From NCBI GenBank assembly GCA_016744655.1, contig JADGDY010000007.1, positions 1-64,000 on the forward strand: a DNA stretch of 64,000 bases, written 5' to 3'. Numbering within the stretch: the first letter of the stretch is position 1; every line of letters begins with the position of its first letter. The notes below the pieces were generated by a model that was not told where the DNA came from, did no database searches, and was given only the letters and a program-made list of their open reading frames with translations. Of the stretch, positions 26,444 to 34,942 are shown piece by piece. This stretch comes from Bacteroidales bacterium. Its GTDB lineage: Bacteria; Bacteroidota; Bacteroidia; Bacteroidales; UBA12170. A program made the translations under genes and the position numbers.

Positions 26444-27997
26444 TTATATGTCAAATTTAATACCTTGAGCTAAAGGTAATTTAGAGCCATAGTTTACACT
26501 ATTGGTTTGGCGTCGCATATATACTTTCCAAGCATCAGAACCCGATTCACGACCTCCACCTGTATCTTTTTCGCCACCAAAAGCACCACCTATTTCAGCA
26601 CCCGAGGTTCCAAGATTCACATTTGCAATCCCACAATCAGATCCAACTACAGATAAGAATGTTTCGGCCTCACGCATATCTAAAGTAAAACATGCAGAAG
26701 ATAAACCTTGTGGCACATCATTTTGAATAGCAATAGCATCATGAATATCGCCAGAATACTTAATGAAGTACACAATTGGTGCAAAGGTCTCATCCTGAAC
26801 AATTTCATAATGATTCTCTGCCTCAGCAATACAAGGCATCACATAGTTTCCACTTTCGAAACCTGGTCCTTCCAGTACTTCACCTCCAAACAATACTTTT
26901 CCACCTTCTTTCTCTACTTGTTCCACTGCGTTTCTAAACAAATCAACAGAACCATTATCAATTAATGGACCAATCATTTTGCTTTCATCTAGAGGATCTC
27001 CAATCTTAGGCTTTAGACCTTCATATGCACGAACAAATTTCTCTTTAACCTCCTCATAAATATCTTCGTGAATAATAACTCTACGAGTTGACGTACAACG
27101 TTGTCCAGCTGTACCAACTGTTCCAAAAACAGTCGACATAATTGCCATTTGCAAATCAGCTTTTGGAGTAATAATAACAGCATTATTCCCTCCTAACTCA
27201 AGAATCGTTTTCCCTAATCTTTTACCAACAATTCCGCCTACTCGTTTACCAACAGCTGTAGAACCAGTAATTGACATCAAGGTTACTCTCTTATCAGCGA
27301 TGAAATTATCACCCATAACAGATGATTTAGCAACGATTAAATTAAATACGCCTTCTGGAACATTATTATCAATTAATACTTGCTTAATGATATGCTGAGT
27401 GGCGAGAGCCGTAATAGGAGTTTTAGAACTTGGCTTCCAAATAACCACATCACCGGCAATAGCTGCCAAAGCAGAATTCCAAGCCCAAACAGCAACAGGG
27501 AAATTATAAGAAGTTACAATACCTACAATCCCCAAAGGATGATACTGCTCCGATAAACGGTGCATAGGTCTTTCCGACTGCAAATTAATACCATTGATTA
27601 ATCTAGCTTGACCAACTGCGAAATCACAGATATCTATCATTTCTTGAACTTCTCCTAGTCCTTCTTGATAGGTTTTCCCCATCTCTAAAGTCACCAACGC
27701 ACCAAGTTCTTCTTTATGCTCTCTTAAAGCGATTCCTATTTTTCTAACAATCTCTCCTCTTTCTGGGGCCGGAACTGTACGCCACACTTTAAATGCAGAT
27801 TGTGCTTTTTTAATCACCATTTCATAATCTTCAATGGTGCCGTTTTGAACTTGAGCTATTTCTTTTCCATCAATTGGAGAAACAGAATTAGTAATATTAC
27901 CTTGAGTCTCGTACCATTCTGCACCAGTAGACACTCCCTTATTTATTTTTTTGATACCCAGACTTTTGAGAATGTCTGGAATGCTTACTTTTCTCAT
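26444..27997 (-). CDS. Aldehyde dehydrogenase, ALDH7 (alpha-aminoadipic semialdehyde / piperideine-6-carboxylate dehydrogenase) type
   Basis: The 517-residue NAD-dependent enzyme has the ALDH fold with VTSYNFPVAVWAWN (Asn of the oxyanion hole), WKPSSKTP (cofactor Lys), ITGSTAVGKRVG, LELGGNNA (general-base Glu) and GTAGQRCTSTRR (nucleophile Cys). The NCGNF-like phrase SYNFPVAVW and the GGxEKDTGGGRESGSDAWKVYMRRQT ending are characteristic of ALDH7/antiquitin, which oxidises alpha-aminoadipic semialdehyde in lysine degradation. No other lysine catabolic gene is nearby, so the substrate is inferred from family only. Confidence 0.88.
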   Translation of the reverse strand: MRKVSIPDILKSLGIKKINKGVSTGAEWYETQGNITNSVSPIDGKEIAQVQNGTIEDYEMVIKKAQSAFKVWRTVPAPERGEIVRKIGIALREHKEELGALVTLEMGKTYQEGLGEVQEMIDICDFAVGQARLINGINLQSERPMHRLSEQYHPLGIVGIVTSYNFPVAVWAWNSALAAIAGDVVIWKPSSKTPITALATQHIIKQVLIDNNVPEGVFNLIVAKSSVMGDNFIADKRVTLMSITGSTAVGKRVGGIVGKRLGKTILELGGNNAVIITPKADLQMAIMSTVFGTVGTAGQRCTSTRRVIIHEDIYEEVKEKFVRAYEGLKPKIGDPLDESKMIGPLIDNGSVDLFRNAVEQVEKEGGKVLFGGEVLEGPGFESGNYVMPCIAEAENHYEIVQDETFAPIVYFIKYSGDIHDAIAIQNDVPQGLSSACFTLDMREAETFLSVVGSDCGIANVNLGTSGAEIGGAFGGEKDTGGGRESGSDAWKVYMRRQTNSVNYGSKLPLAQGIKFDI

Positions 27998-28024
27998 TTA
28001 TATATAATTTATTTTTTCGAACGG

Positions 28025-28032
28025 CAAATGTA
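28025..28032 (-). promoter_or_regulatory. -7 box for the ALDH7 gene (minus strand TACATTTG)
   Basis: Exact TAnnTTTG match on the minus strand, 27 bases upstream of the ATG at 27997. Confidence 0.5.
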
Positions 28033-28152
28033 TATTGAATAGAAAAAATAGTTGTTGATTAAATTCCTAAGAGAATGTGAAATAATCGATAGTTCAAGCA
28101 TTCAAACTGAACGATATCGAACAGCTTATGTTAGACCCTGAACATAAAATAT

Positions 28153-28168
28153 GTTAAAGAGATTTAAC
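28153..28168. promoter_or_regulatory. Dyad GTTAAA-N4-TTTAAC upstream of the exporter operon
   Basis: In the 250-bp divergent region before the ABC exporter genes, GTTAAA (28153-28158) and TTTAAC (28163-28168) form a perfect inverted repeat with a four-base spacer. A second loose dyad, GTTCA...TGAAC, lies near 28093-28113. No TAnnTTTG box precedes the operon, so expression may depend on an activator or alternative sigma factor using this region. This is inference from position only. Confidence 0.3.
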
Positions 28169-28247
28169 GCTATCGCGTAAAATACTGAATGCCTACACAT
28201 TAGATATCATGGTATGGTTATAGATAAAAGAAGAAAAACGAATTTTT

Positions 28248-28997
28248 ATGATTTCGCTAAAAAACATCAATAAATCTTATTCCATAGGTTCCAATAAGCT
28301 ACATGTTCTTAAAGGCATCAATTTAGGGATTGAAAAAGGAGAATTGGTCTCAATTATGGGTTCTTCTGGATCTGGCAAGTCAACCATGCTTAACATTCTT
28401 GGTATGCTGGACAATTACGATATGGGAGAGTATTATTTGGATGGTAAGCTAATTCAGAATTTAAGCGAGAAAAAAGCAGCGCTTTATAGAAATGAAATGC
28501 TAGGATTCGTTTTTCAATCATTCAACCTTATCTCTTTTAAAAACGCTATGGAAAATGTGGCTCTTCCATTATACTACCAGAAAGTAAGCCGTAAAAAAAG
28601 GAATATTCTAGCCATGGAATACCTAGATAAGATGGGACTTAAAGAATGGGCTATGCATATGCCTAATGAATTATCAGGTGGTCAAAAACAAAGACTGGCT
28701 ATAGCTAGAGCCTTAATTGCTCAGCCCAAAGTAATTCTTGCCGATGAACCTACAGGAGCTCTAGATACAGCAACGTCTTATGAAGTAATGAAAATTCTAA
28801 AAGAAATAAATGATGATGGAATTACTATAATTCTTGTTACTCATGAAAGTGATATTGCAGCTATGACAAACCGTATTATAAGGTTGAAAGACGGAGTAAT
28901 TGAGAAGAATATATACAATGGAGATTTACAAGAATTTCGAAGTCAAAACTTATTAAATGAAAATGAGATAAAGAAAATTCATGAAACATTAGTATAG
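28248..28997 (+). CDS. ABC transporter ATP-binding protein, MacB/LolD type
   Basis: Walker A is GSSGSGKS at 38-45, the signature is LSGGQKQRLAIARAL, Walker B is VILADEPTGALD and the H-loop is LVTHESD. The 249-residue subunit is the typical nucleotide-binding half of MacB-like exporters whose permeases are encoded separately. It opens an operon with a 59-codon ORF, two FtsX/MacB permeases and a periplasmic adaptor. No outer-membrane TolC-like partner is encoded in the window. Confidence 0.93.
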   Translation: MISLKNINKSYSIGSNKLHVLKGINLGIEKGELVSIMGSSGSGKSTMLNILGMLDNYDMGEYYLDGKLIQNLSEKKAALYRNEMLGFVFQSFNLISFKNAMENVALPLYYQKVSRKKRNILAMEYLDKMGLKEWAMHMPNELSGGQKQRLAIARALIAQPKVILADEPTGALDTATSYEVMKILKEINDDGITIILVTHESDIAAMTNRIIRLKDGVIEKNIYNGDLQEFRSQNLLNENEIKKIHETLV

Positions 28998-29014
28998 CAT
29001 CAAAAAAGCATCCC

Positions 29015-29194
29015 ATGAAAACAAAAATACCTTTAAACACAAAAGCAGCAGATAAAGCTCCCGATACACTGAGTGTATTGAGGGAGCATTATCTACATAT
29101 CGCCCAAGTAAGAGCTAAGGTGATTAACAGTTCCGAAATAAAAAATTGGCTACAATACCGCAGAAGTGTTGATCAGATTTTATTCCCTAATTAA
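29015..29194 (+). CDS. Small ORF (59 codons) inside the exporter operon
   Basis: ATG 29015 opens a frame of 59 codons (begins MKTKIPLNTKAADKAP, ends SVDQILFPN, TAA at 29192-29194). It fills the gap between the ATPase gene (17 bases upstream) and the first permease (11 bases downstream), as a real operon member would. The product is soluble, basic and probably helical in the middle (LSVLREHYLHIAQVRAKV). No family was recognised and no strong ribosome-binding site is visible. Confidence 0.5.
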   Translation: MKTKIPLNTKAADKAPDTLSVLREHYLHIAQVRAKVINSSEIKNWLQYRRSVDQILFPN

Positions 29195-29205
29195 ATTCTA
29201 TACTT

Positions 29206-30438
29206 ATGTTTGATCTGGATAAATGGCAAGAAATATTTGAGACCATAAAGAAAAACAAGTTAAGGACCATCTTAACTGGTTTTAGTGTGGCTTGGGGTAT
29301 TTTTATGCTCATCATCCTATTAGGCTCTGGCTATGGATTAGAAAATGGGGTGAGAAAAGAATTTGAAGGTGATGCTGTTAATTACCTCTCCATTAACGGA
29401 GGCGTAACTAGCAAAGCTTATAAAGGAATGAAGCCTGGACGGTATATCCAATTTAAAAATGAAGATCATAATATCCTTGCAGGTCTGAATAATGTAGATA
29501 AATCATCTAGCAGAACCCGCCTTTGGAGAATCAGCACCATCAATTATAAAAATCAATATGGAACATTTGATGTATTCGCCATTTCGCCTGATTATAAATA
29601 TGTAGAAGATTTAGATATGATTCATGGTCGTTTCTTAAATGAAAACGATCAAGAGGAGACTCGAAAAGTAGCAGCTCTAGGCAGATTAGTTTATGAAGAG
29701 CTTTTCAAGGATGACGAAAATGCCATTGATAAATATATAAATATTGGAGGAGTCCCTTTTAAAGTCATTGGAGTATTCAACGATCCTGGATCCGATCGTG
29801 ACTTGCAGAGAATTTATATCCCCACTAGTACGGGTCAACGAGTATTTGGTATGGGGGAACGAGTGAACTCAGTGCAGTTAATGTTGGGGGATGCTACAGT
29901 GGAACAAAGCTATCAAACTTCAGAAGAAATAAGATCAGCCATGTCTGACAAGTTTAAATTCGACCCCACCGATCAACGAGCCATATACATATACAATAGC
30001 ATAGAAGACTATCAACGATTTATGGATCTTTTTGCCAGCATCAGAATCTTCATTTGGTTTATAGGTATAGGCACCATTATAGCTGGAATTGTCGGTGTGA
30101 GTAATATTATGATGATTGTGGTAAAAGAAAGAACCAAGGAGATTGGAGTCAGGAAAGCCCTGGGAGCCACACCATGGTCTATTGTGAGTCTTATTCTTCA
30201 AGAATCAATAATGATTACTGCTTTTGCAGGCTATGTTGGACTTGTTTTAGGTGTTGGATTATTAGAGCTTATTTCTGGAAGTTTTCAGGGAGATAGTTAT
30301 TTCGCCAATCCTGAAATCAACATAAATGTAGCTTTAGGGGCTACACTAATTCTAGTGATTGCTGGCGCTTTAGCAGGATTTGTTCCCGCTCAAAAAGCAG
30401 CTTCGGTTAAACCTGTAGTAGCATTAAGAGACGAATAG
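29206..30438 (+). CDS. MacB-type ABC transporter permease (first of two)
   Basis: The N terminus has an amphipathic start and one membrane helix (LTGFSVAWGIFMLIILLGSGYGL), then a large periplasmic MacB_PCD domain (about 45-270), and three C-terminal FtsX helices with the conserved turn GVSNIMMIVVKERTKEIGVRKALGATPWSI. This is the MacB/LolC-type mechanotransmission permease fold. It would pair with the second permease (13 bases downstream) as a heterodimer driven by the upstream ATPase. Confidence 0.92.
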   Translation: MFDLDKWQEIFETIKKNKLRTILTGFSVAWGIFMLIILLGSGYGLENGVRKEFEGDAVNYLSINGGVTSKAYKGMKPGRYIQFKNEDHNILAGLNNVDKSSSRTRLWRISTINYKNQYGTFDVFAISPDYKYVEDLDMIHGRFLNENDQEETRKVAALGRLVYEELFKDDENAIDKYINIGGVPFKVIGVFNDPGSDRDLQRIYIPTSTGQRVFGMGERVNSVQLMLGDATVEQSYQTSEEIRSAMSDKFKFDPTDQRAIYIYNSIEDYQRFMDLFASIRIFIWFIGIGTIIAGIVGVSNIMMIVVKERTKEIGVRKALGATPWSIVSLILQESIMITAFAGYVGLVLGVGLLELISGSFQGDSYFANPEININVALGATLILVIAGALAGFVPAQKAASVKPVVALRDE

Positions 30439-30451
30439 AGGAGGACTAAAT

Positions 30452-31720
30452 ATGAATTTCATCAATACAGATAAATTACAAGAGATTTGGTTCACTATCA
30501 AACAAAACAAGCTGCGTACATTTTTCACCGCATTTGGAGTCTCATGGGGAATCTTTATGCTGGTGGTCATGCTTGGCGCTGGAAAAGGACTTCATAATGG
30601 CGTGAGTACTGGAATGGGTGATATGGCAACCAACAGCATGTTTATGTGGGGCAATAGAACAACTGTACCTTTTAAAGGATTCCCAAGGGGTAGATGGGTA
30701 AGATTTGAAAATGAAGACACTAAAGCTCTGAAAGATCAATTACCAGAAATAGAATATATAGCGCCACGTCTTCAGGTTTTTGCAGCACAAGGACAAAACA
30801 ATGTGGTTAGAAAAGAAAGAACAGCTGCTTATTCCATTCAAGGTGATTATCCCGCTTATAATAAAATAGACCCTTCTAATATCCTTCAAGGGAGATTTAT
30901 AAATGACAACGACATTAAAGACAAACGTAAAGTGGTAGTTATTGGTGTTCGTGTTCTTGAAGAAATGTTTGACAAAGACGAAGATCCTATCGGTGAACAT
31001 ATTAAGATTAGAGGAGTTTATTTTAGGGTTGTTGGTGTTTGTAGTTCAAAGAAAAATGATCAACAAGCTGAGCAAGAGAATCAACAAATATTTATGCCTT
31101 TCTCCACCATGCAATCCACCTATAATATGGGCAACAGAGTTGGGTGGTATTCCATTACGGCAAAAGAAGGTTTTTCCGCTTCAGTATTACTGGAGAAAGC
31201 AAAGGCAGTAATGAAAAATCGACATTCCATTGCTCCAGAAGATGGTCGTGCCATTGGCTCTTTTAATGTAGAAGAAGAATATTTAAAAATGGCCAGATTA
31301 TTTACAGGAATCAATGGTCTCATTTGGATTGTGGGTATTGGAACTCTATTTGCTGGAGTAATTGGAGTTAGTAATATCATGCTCATTATCGTTAAAGAAA
31401 GAACTAAAGAAATAGGAGTTCAACGAGCGCTTGGCGCAACTCCCTGGCAAATTAGAAAACAAATCATTATAGAATCTGTTTTACTAACATCAGTTTCGGG
31501 ATATATTGGGCTTGTTGGTGGGGTTGGATTATTAGAATTAATCAATTACGCACTTACTACTTTTGGAGCTAATTCCGATATGTTTGCACATCCAGAAGTT
31601 GATTTTGAAAAAGCAGTTACTGCATTAATTATTTTGGTGATTTCTGGAGCTGTAGCAGGATTAATACCTGCAAATAGAGCGGTGAGTATAAAACCAATTG
31701 ATGCCTTGAGAGATGAATAA
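30452..31720 (+). CDS. MacB-type ABC transporter permease (second of two)
   Basis: Same architecture as its upstream neighbour: helix near 20-42 (FFTAFGVSWGIFMLVVMLGAGKG), periplasmic domain, and FtsX helices with GVSNIMLIIVKERTKEIGVQRALGATPWQI. The two permeases are clear paralogues, consistent with duplication and heterodimer formation. GGAGGACTAA at 30439-30448 provides an unusually good ribosome-binding site for this phylum. The substrate is unknown. Confidence 0.92.
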   Translation: MNFINTDKLQEIWFTIKQNKLRTFFTAFGVSWGIFMLVVMLGAGKGLHNGVSTGMGDMATNSMFMWGNRTTVPFKGFPRGRWVRFENEDTKALKDQLPEIEYIAPRLQVFAAQGQNNVVRKERTAAYSIQGDYPAYNKIDPSNILQGRFINDNDIKDKRKVVVIGVRVLEEMFDKDEDPIGEHIKIRGVYFRVVGVCSSKKNDQQAEQENQQIFMPFSTMQSTYNMGNRVGWYSITAKEGFSASVLLEKAKAVMKNRHSIAPEDGRAIGSFNVEEEYLKMARLFTGINGLIWIVGIGTLFAGVIGVSNIMLIIVKERTKEIGVQRALGATPWQIRKQIIIESVLLTSVSGYIGLVGGVGLLELINYALTTFGANSDMFAHPEVDFEKAVTALIILVISGAVAGLIPANRAVSIKPIDALRDE

Positions 31721-31917
31721 TAAACATAATCACAAGTTTGAGTTTTAATTATAAATGTAACAGATTTTATAAGAGAGAATAATTTTAGTAAAACTAATAA
31801 ATGGCATCTGAATTGACAATCCTTATTGCTTCAATTCTAAAAACAGCCAAACAAAATATTAAACGTTAATTTCAGTATCGATGATATTAGAATTAACCAT
31901 TAATAAATAACAATTAA

Positions 31918-31925
31918 TAATTTTG
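31918..31925 (+). promoter_or_regulatory. Possible -7 box just before the adaptor gene (TAATTTTG)
   Basis: TAATTTTG fits TAnnTTTG but ends only two bases before the adaptor ATG, too close for a normal start. It may be chance in AT-rich DNA or may mark a second, leaderless promoter. The preceding 207-bp gap holds no gene. Confidence 0.25.
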
Positions 31926-31927
31926 AA

Positions 31928-33007
31928 ATGAGAGCATTCTTAAAAGTATTTTTAGTTTTAGTAGTCCTTGGGATTTTTGGATATACCTTATATTTCCTTT
32001 GGGAGAAGTCGCAAGAAAAGCCAGTGGTTTACGAAACTGCACAAGCCAGCGAATTAGATATTATTAAAAAGACCACTGCTACAGGTTCTGTGAAACCTAG
32101 AAAAGAAATTGAAATAAAACCTAAAGTATCTGGGATTATAGAAGAAATATATGTGGAGGAGGGCCAGATATTAAAAAAAGGTGATTTAATTGCAAGAGTA
32201 AAGATCATCCCAAACATGGTGAATTTGAACAATGCAGAATCACGAGTTGACAGGTCTAAAATTCAACTTACTTTTGATAGAACAGTCTATGAAAGACAAA
32301 AGGAGTTGTACAAGAAAGGTGTAATTGCTCTTTCTGAGTTTGAACAGGCAGAAACTACCTATCAGAATTCTCAAGAAGAGGTAGAAGCAGCCATTGACAA
32401 CCTAGAACTCATTCGAGATGGACAAACCAGCAATTCCACAAGTAATACCAACACCCTCATCAGATCTACTATTGAAGGAATGCTGCTTGAGATTCCTGTG
32501 GAAGAAGGCAATAGTGTAATCGAAAGCAATACCTTTAACGATGGGACTACAATTGCCACCGTTGCCGATATGGGAGAAATGATTTTCGAAGGAAAAATCG
32601 ATGAGTCAGAAGTTGGTAAAATCAAAGAAGGAATGCCGTTGATTTTAACCATTGGAGCCATTGAGGATGTGGAATTCGAAGCCGTTTTAGAACACATATC
32701 TCCTAAAGGAGTTGAAGAAAATGGAGCTGTGCAGTTTGAAATAAGAGCACAAGTAACTTTGAGAGATGACTATTTTATTAGAGCAGGATATAGCGCTAAT
32801 GCTGCTATTGTGCTCGACCGACGAGATCAGGTTTTAGCTATCAGTGAAAGTCTACTCAGCTTTGAAAATGATACTGTATTTGTTGAAGTAGAAACCTCCC
32901 CTCAAGTTTTTGAAAAACGGATTATCAAAACTGGATTAAGCGATGGCATCAATATTGAAATACTCAATGGCCTTAGTAAAGAAGAAAATATTAAAAAACT
33001 AAACTAA
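31928..33007 (+). CDS. Periplasmic adaptor (membrane fusion) subunit of the MacAB-like exporter
   Basis: An N-terminal membrane helix (5-26) anchors the protein. The split lipoyl domain (KPKVSGIIEEIYVEEGQILKKGDLIARV), the coiled-coil hairpin (about 100-150), the beta-barrel (GKIDESEVGKIKEGMPL) and a membrane-proximal domain follow in HlyD/MacA order. Length 359 is close to MacA. It would link the two-permease ABC pump to an outer-membrane channel encoded elsewhere. Confidence 0.9.
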   Translation: MRAFLKVFLVLVVLGIFGYTLYFLWEKSQEKPVVYETAQASELDIIKKTTATGSVKPRKEIEIKPKVSGIIEEIYVEEGQILKKGDLIARVKIIPNMVNLNNAESRVDRSKIQLTFDRTVYERQKELYKKGVIALSEFEQAETTYQNSQEEVEAAIDNLELIRDGQTSNSTSNTNTLIRSTIEGMLLEIPVEEGNSVIESNTFNDGTTIATVADMGEMIFEGKIDESEVGKIKEGMPLILTIGAIEDVEFEAVLEHISPKGVEENGAVQFEIRAQVTLRDDYFIRAGYSANAAIVLDRRDQVLAISESLLSFENDTVFVEVETSPQVFEKRIIKTGLSDGINIEILNGLSKEENIKKLN

Positions 33008-33061
33008 TATTATGTGTACATCATAGGATTCCTTATCCAAAATTATTTCTAGAATAATTTG

Positions 33062-33097
33062 AAATCAGAGAGTTGCTCAGCGGCTCTCTGATTTTAT
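33062..33097 (+). terminator. Terminator between the exporter operon and the anti-sigma gene
   Basis: AAATCAGAGAG (33062-33072) and CTCTCTGATTT (33084-33094) make an 11-bp perfect stem with an 11-base loop, followed by T-rich TTATTATT. It lies 55 bases past the adaptor stop and could also stop the convergent sigma/anti-sigma mRNA. Confidence 0.8.
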
Positions 33098-33113
33098 TAT
33101 TATCAGAAGTTTT

Positions 33114-34112
33114 CTATTCTACTTCTTTACTTGGTCGTTTTACTCGAAGTCTTCCTCCAGTAATATCTCCAATATTATTAGAACTAAGTAACTTCATTTC
33201 ATCACCGATGAGCTCATCACTGAAGCTTTTTACGCTTGCTTTAGTGGTTTTCCAAAGCATTGAAGATATTAGCTTAACAGGCCCGCTTCTATTTATGGCA
33301 GGAAAATCAGCTAAGTCAACCAGTGTGGTTAATTGGTTTTTATGAAAAGCATAAGCTTTTAATAAAACCATCTCGTTTTTCCAAGATTGATCTTCTATAC
33401 TGATTTCTCTTTCCAAGCTCGTTAAACTCGCCAAACGCTCTATCTCTGGTCTCGAAACAATTTGTTCATCTATTTCTATTGGCAAAGATGAAACGATAGA
33501 CTCCTCATTTTTTTCTTGTAATTGATTGGTTCTTGCATTCACATGAACACTTGCTGTTTCAATACCCTGTAATGGTTCAAAGTTTGGAAGACGGCCATCA
33601 GAGGAGGGTAAATTAGAAAGCCAGAACGAAAGGAGAAACACTGCGGCTACCGATGAAGCAATAGTCCACAAGGCTATAACAGGTCTATCCTTTTTTTTGA
33701 GGCTCGACTTCTTATCAAATACGACTTCTTTATCAGCTATTACCTTAAGGCTTAGAACCAAGGCCTGCTCTATCTTTATTTCAGGATTTTGCAGAATAAA
33801 CTTCTCTAAGTCATGCTTTTCTTTCGCATTTAAATCCTGCTCCAACTCAGCAATTAAAACCTCTTCATAGTTATCTTCACTAATGGAAGCTACTGTTTTT
33901 ATCTCCGTTTTTTTTAATTGATTAGTGAAATTTTTCTCTAACAAACTTTGACTTTCAGCTTCCAATACAACCTCATCCAATTCTTCTAAATCTTCGGCAA
34001 TATGTGGGTGCATCAAAAGAAAAGCTTTCATTTCTTCTGTTTGTTGTTCGCTCAGATTTCCTTCTAGAAAATCGAGAACAAATTCCTCGTAATTATGAAT
34101 ATCAATCCTCAT
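33114..34112 (-). CDS. Membrane anti-sigma-factor-like protein with a duplicated N-terminal motif
   Basis: The 332-residue product overlaps the ECF sigma gene by four bases (ATGA), the usual arrangement for a cognate regulator. It has one membrane helix (about 145-168). The cytoplasmic N terminus holds two related units: YEEFVLDFLEGNLSEQQTEE (8-27, continuing to 38) and YEEVLIAELEQDLNAKEKHD (82-101, continuing to 112), each followed by a helix ending HPHI or NPEI. No HxxxCxxC zinc site is seen, so it is not a classical ZAS domain. The periplasmic region is low in recognisable motifs. Role as anti-sigma is inferred from position. Confidence 0.65.
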   Translation of the reverse strand: MRIDIHNYEEFVLDFLEGNLSEQQTEEMKAFLLMHPHIAEDLEELDEVVLEAESQSLLEKNFTNQLKKTEIKTVASISEDNYEEVLIAELEQDLNAKEKHDLEKFILQNPEIKIEQALVLSLKVIADKEVVFDKKSSLKKKDRPVIALWTIASSVAAVFLLSFWLSNLPSSDGRLPNFEPLQGIETASVHVNARTNQLQEKNEESIVSSLPIEIDEQIVSRPEIERLASLTSLEREISIEDQSWKNEMVLLKAYAFHKNQLTTLVDLADFPAINRSGPVKLISSMLWKTTKASVKSFSDELIGDEMKLLSSNNIGDITGGRLRVKRPSKEVE

Positions 34113-34594
34113 ATCACCACCTCCGGTCTGCCAATAAATTTTTTCATCGTAAGTCGAGCTCTATAAATATAGACTTTCACTTGCGATGCACTCAGTTTAC
34201 ATATCTCTCCAATTTCCTCATAGTTATAGCCTTCGTAATCTCGAAGCAAAACCACCGTTTTCTGAATTTCTGGTAAACGATCTAATGCCAAATTCAATAA
34301 TTTTTGAACATCTGGCGACTGAATACCATCAGAAATGGCATGATGGGAAATTTCATCATGATATTGAACTTTCTTCTCTCTCCTAATCACATCGATCATA
34401 CAATGGTAAGCAGTAGTAAACAAATAGGACTTGGCCTTTTCAGCATTTATATCGCTCTTCTTTTCCCACATCTTCAGGAAAGCATCCTGCACCACATCGC
34501 GGGCACGATCCTCTACTTTCATATGCTTGACAATGAAGCGAAATACCGCATCTGCATACTGATCTACACACTTATTATAATCTTTGATTTTCAC
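34109..34594 (-). CDS. ECF-type RNA polymerase sigma factor
   Basis: Region 2 is DRARDVVQDAFLKMWEKKSD with the following promoter-melting segment AKSYLFTTAYHCMIDVIRR. Region 4 is LPEIQKTVVLLRDYEGYNYEEIG with the recognition helix SASQVKVYIYRAR. At 161 residues it lacks region 3, as ECF factors do. It is coupled by ATGA overlap to the membrane protein downstream. Its targets are unknown; the exporter operon facing it is a candidate only by proximity. Confidence 0.93.
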   Translation of the reverse strand: MKIKDYNKCVDQYADAVFRFIVKHMKVEDRARDVVQDAFLKMWEKKSDINAEKAKSYLFTTAYHCMIDVIRREKKVQYHDEISHHAISDGIQSPDVQKLLNLALDRLPEIQKTVVLLRDYEGYNYEEIGEICKLSASQVKVYIYRARLTMKKFIGRPEVVI

Positions 34595-34736
34595 CTTTTG
34601 ATTTCCGGATTTGATAGTATGACGGAAAGGTAAATAAAATAGTTACAGGTTTTTTTAATTTAATGAATGAATGAGAGAATGATGTAATAATACAATGATT
34701 TAATAATTCAAGGAAAGAATGATTTGATTCTGTCAA

Positions 34737-34856
34737 TTTACAATCCTTTACTATCCATTACCATTTCTTACTATCCTCTATTATTCCTTACCATCCCATA
34801 CAACCATTTACTAGCCTTTACCACTATTTACTATCTCTTACCATCCTTTACTATCT
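34737..34856 (+). repeat. Tandem array of twelve degenerate 10-bp units, consensus TTTACTATCC
   Basis: Cutting the sequence every ten bases from 34737 gives TTTACAATCC, TTTACTATCC, ATTACCATTT, CTTACTATCC, TCTATTATTC, CTTACCATCC, CATACAACCA, TTTACTAGCC, TTTACCACTA, TTTACTATCT, CTTACCATCC, TTTACTATCT. The phase never slips. The period equals one helical turn. A leader AAAGAATGATTTGATTC at 34714-34730 precedes it. A second copy of leader plus decamers, inverted, is at 58165-58229. Confidence 0.85.
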
Positions 34857-34883
34857 TTATTGAATTCTTCGAATGGAAAAACC

Positions 34884-34917
34884 TTTGTTTAATATGTCCC
34901 TTATTCTTGTATTTTTG
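34884..34917 (+). promoter_or_regulatory. gltX promoter (TTTG ... TATTTTTG)
   Basis: A -33 type TTTG (34884-34887) and a -7 box TATTTTTG (34910-34917) are 22 bases apart, slightly wider than the usual spacing. The -7 box ends 25 bases before the gltX ATG. Confidence 0.5.
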
Positions 34918-34942
34918 CAAATCAATTTTAAAAAGCTAAAAA

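Larger units (their letters stand above)
34595..34942. other. 348-bp intergenic region before gltX
   Basis: From left to right it holds the ECF sigma gene's 5' region, an AATGATT-rich leader (34661-34736), a decamer tandem repeat (34737-34856), and the gltX promoter. No ORF of note is present. Confidence 0.7.

Noticed and set aside
31860-31927. TAATTTTG before the adaptor gene as proof of a separate promoter
   Set aside because: It ends only two bases from the ATG and the region is AT-rich; it is listed with low confidence only.
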